A stretch of 64,000 nt of DNA from CAIWHR01 sp963717695 (GTDB lineage Bacteria; Pseudomonadota; Gammaproteobacteria; Burkholderiales; Casimicrobiaceae). The DNA lies in NCBI GenBank assembly GCA_963717695.1, contig CAVQWR010000007.1, positions 186,001-250,000 of the forward strand. The letters run 5' to 3'. The notes beneath the pieces were generated by a model. That model searched no databases. It saw only the letters and a program-made list of their open reading frames with translations, and was not told the DNA's origin. The position numbers and the translations under genes are program-made. Shown piece by piece: positions 62,967 through 64,000 of this stretch (the stretch's first letter is position 1; each line of letters starts with the position of its first letter).

Positions 62967-64000
62967 TCAGGCAGCGGGCTTGCGCGCGGGCGCGGCAACC
63001 GCGGCGATTTCGATCGGCTCGACCGCGGTCCAGACCCAGTCCGGCTGCTGCTCGAGCAGGCGACCGAGCTTCAATACGGTGGCCGACTCGAAGGTGTCGA
63101 TCCGGAATCGCTTCGACGGCTGATACTCGACGGCGGGGATGATGAGCGAGCGCACCGCGGGATCGGTCTCGCGCTTCCTCAGCGTAAGCAGCAGCGCATG
63201 CACGATCCGGCCATTGGTCGTCGTCGGCACGCCGTCGACCGAGTATTCCTCGTTCATCGCCTTTTTCTGCTCGATCAACGCGACGCTGACGAGCGAATTC
63301 GCGATCACCTGCAGACCGATCTCGGCGCGCTCGGTCGTGAGGCGGCGCATGCGGCGCACGATGCCGAGCGACCACGTTCCCTGGCCGTGCGGACGGATCG
63401 CCGTCAGCGTGCCGAGGGTGACGGTGCCGGCGGCGCTCATCGGCGCCAGCAGCCGGAACCCGGTCTGGCTCACGTCCTTCACTTCCCACGGTCCGCCCGG
63501 TGCGGCGAATTGCGCGAGCCGCAGCGTGGCCTGCTCGCGCCGGCGGTTCTTCTCGTCGCGCGCGCGGCCGAACACGGCGAGCTCCATCGTGCCGCCGAAG
63601 CTCTTCGCGATGTCGAACGCCGGGATCGGGCGTGCGTTCCTCCTCGCGCAGGTAACCCGACACCTTGGCGAGGCCGACGATCGCGTCGACGCTGCCCTCG
63701 GCGGAGCTCCGCTCGCCGCGGCGCGCGAACGGCCGGAATTCCGGGTCGACCTGCGATGCGAGCTTCGTGAGGAGATTGAGCTGCTCGCTGCGCCGCGCAG
63801 TCTTTGCCGACAGCGGCTGTCCCTTGATCTTCTGCTCGATCACGACGACGTTCTGCAGCAGCAGCGAGTGCAGGCCGCTGGTGTCGAGAAACAGCACGCG
63901 GCCCTCGAGCGGGGCCGGCATGCGGCGCCGCAGACCGGACCGGCTGCCGAGGTCGACATAGAACGCGTTGACCGACGGCGGCTCCAGCGACAGCCGCAGC
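62967..64000 (-). CDS. PilZ-like domain protein (partial, single-base frameshift)
   Basis: The C-terminal 344 or so residues; the gene enters from the right edge. The first part has helical NVVVIEQKIKGQP and NLLTKLASQVDPEFRPFARRGERSS. The last part has WEVKDVSQTGFRLLAP, GTLTAIRP, WSLGIVRRMRRLTTERAEIGLQVI, a pattern close to PilZ-type folds, though the canonical RXXXR is not clear. Frames join at TT 63637-63638 (one extra A on the coding strand). A c-di-GMP link is possible but not shown. Confidence 0.72.

Noticed and set aside
62503..63921. One long ORF seeming to join the PilZ-like and acyl-CoA synthetase genes
   Set aside because: It arises because single-base insertions shift both genes into the same frame; corrected frames give two separate proteins.
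1..64000. CRISPR arrays, tRNA genes, rRNA genes, insertion sequences, phage genes or attachment sites
   Set aside because: No regularly spaced direct repeats, no cloverleaf-like sequence, and no transposase or integrase reading frame could be seen by eye. A tRNA or Rfam scan would be needed to exclude small RNAs.

Overview
The window is about 64 kb of very GC-rich, densely coded DNA. Gene content and order suggest a betaproteobacterium: rpfE-recJ, lolC-lolD, queG/tsaE-amiC, exbB-exbD-exbD-tonB, gspDEF, exosortase H. It carries no rRNA, tRNA, CRISPR array, insertion sequence or phage gene, so it reads as chromosomal backbone with accessory clusters. Placement is inferred from gene content; there is no 16S here.

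Layout. 1-5.9 kb: recJ (partial), an RpfE-like gene, a Dabb protein, lipoprotein release (lolC, lolD), an SrkA-type kinase and an AlkA-like glycosylase. 6.0-13.9 kb: a peptide/opine-type ABC importer with two tandem family-5 binding proteins, two permeases and a double ATPase, followed by an ankyrin protein. 15.0-21.8 kb: a multihaem cluster (CymA/NapC-type tetrahaem, a 45-aa membrane protein, a two-domain and a one-domain small cytochrome c, an MtrA/DmsE-type decahaem, an MtrB/PioB-type porin and a dihaem c5-type cytochrome). This resembles an Mto/Mtr electron conduit for Fe(II) oxidation or metal reduction. Identical FNR/CRP-type palindromes lie before its two gene groups. 21.9-24.7 kb: a TldE/TldD pair. 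24.8-39.2 kb: an unusual set of TPR-sulfotransferase, GNAT, TPR lipoprotein, TonB-dependent receptor, two TPR-Asp/Asn hydroxylases, a sulfotransferase-like protein and one fusion of hydroxylase, sulfotransferase and TIGR03032-like domains. 39.4-46.3 kb: small secreted proteins, an ExbB/ExbD/ExbD/TonB energiser operon, and an ECF sigma factor between two membrane proteins. 46.6-51.6 kb: type II secretion gspD-E-F. 51.6-55.1 kb: thioredoxin-like protein, queG, tsaE, amiC. 55.1-57.1 kb: a Fur-box-preceded FTR1 iron uptake operon. 57.1-60.9 kb: an MBOAT O-acyltransferase with an SGNH-like partner, then exosortase H and its partner membrane protein. 60.9-64 kb: ACT protein, acyl-CoA synthetase and a partial PilZ-like protein.

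A caution for every reader: about ten otherwise normal genes are broken by single-base length changes, nearly all explained by one extra base in a short homopolymer run (and one by a missing base). This looks like systematic sequencing or assembly error, not decay. I therefore annotate each such gene over its full reconstructed span and give the site.

The two most interesting regions are the electron-transfer cluster (14.8-21.8 kb), whose small cytochromes seem to lack the usual Met haem ligand, and the receptor/hydroxylase/sulfotransferase cluster (24.8-39.2 kb), which may be an undescribed surface-modification or uptake system. The TonB operon at 41.9-44.3 kb could energise the receptor of the second cluster.
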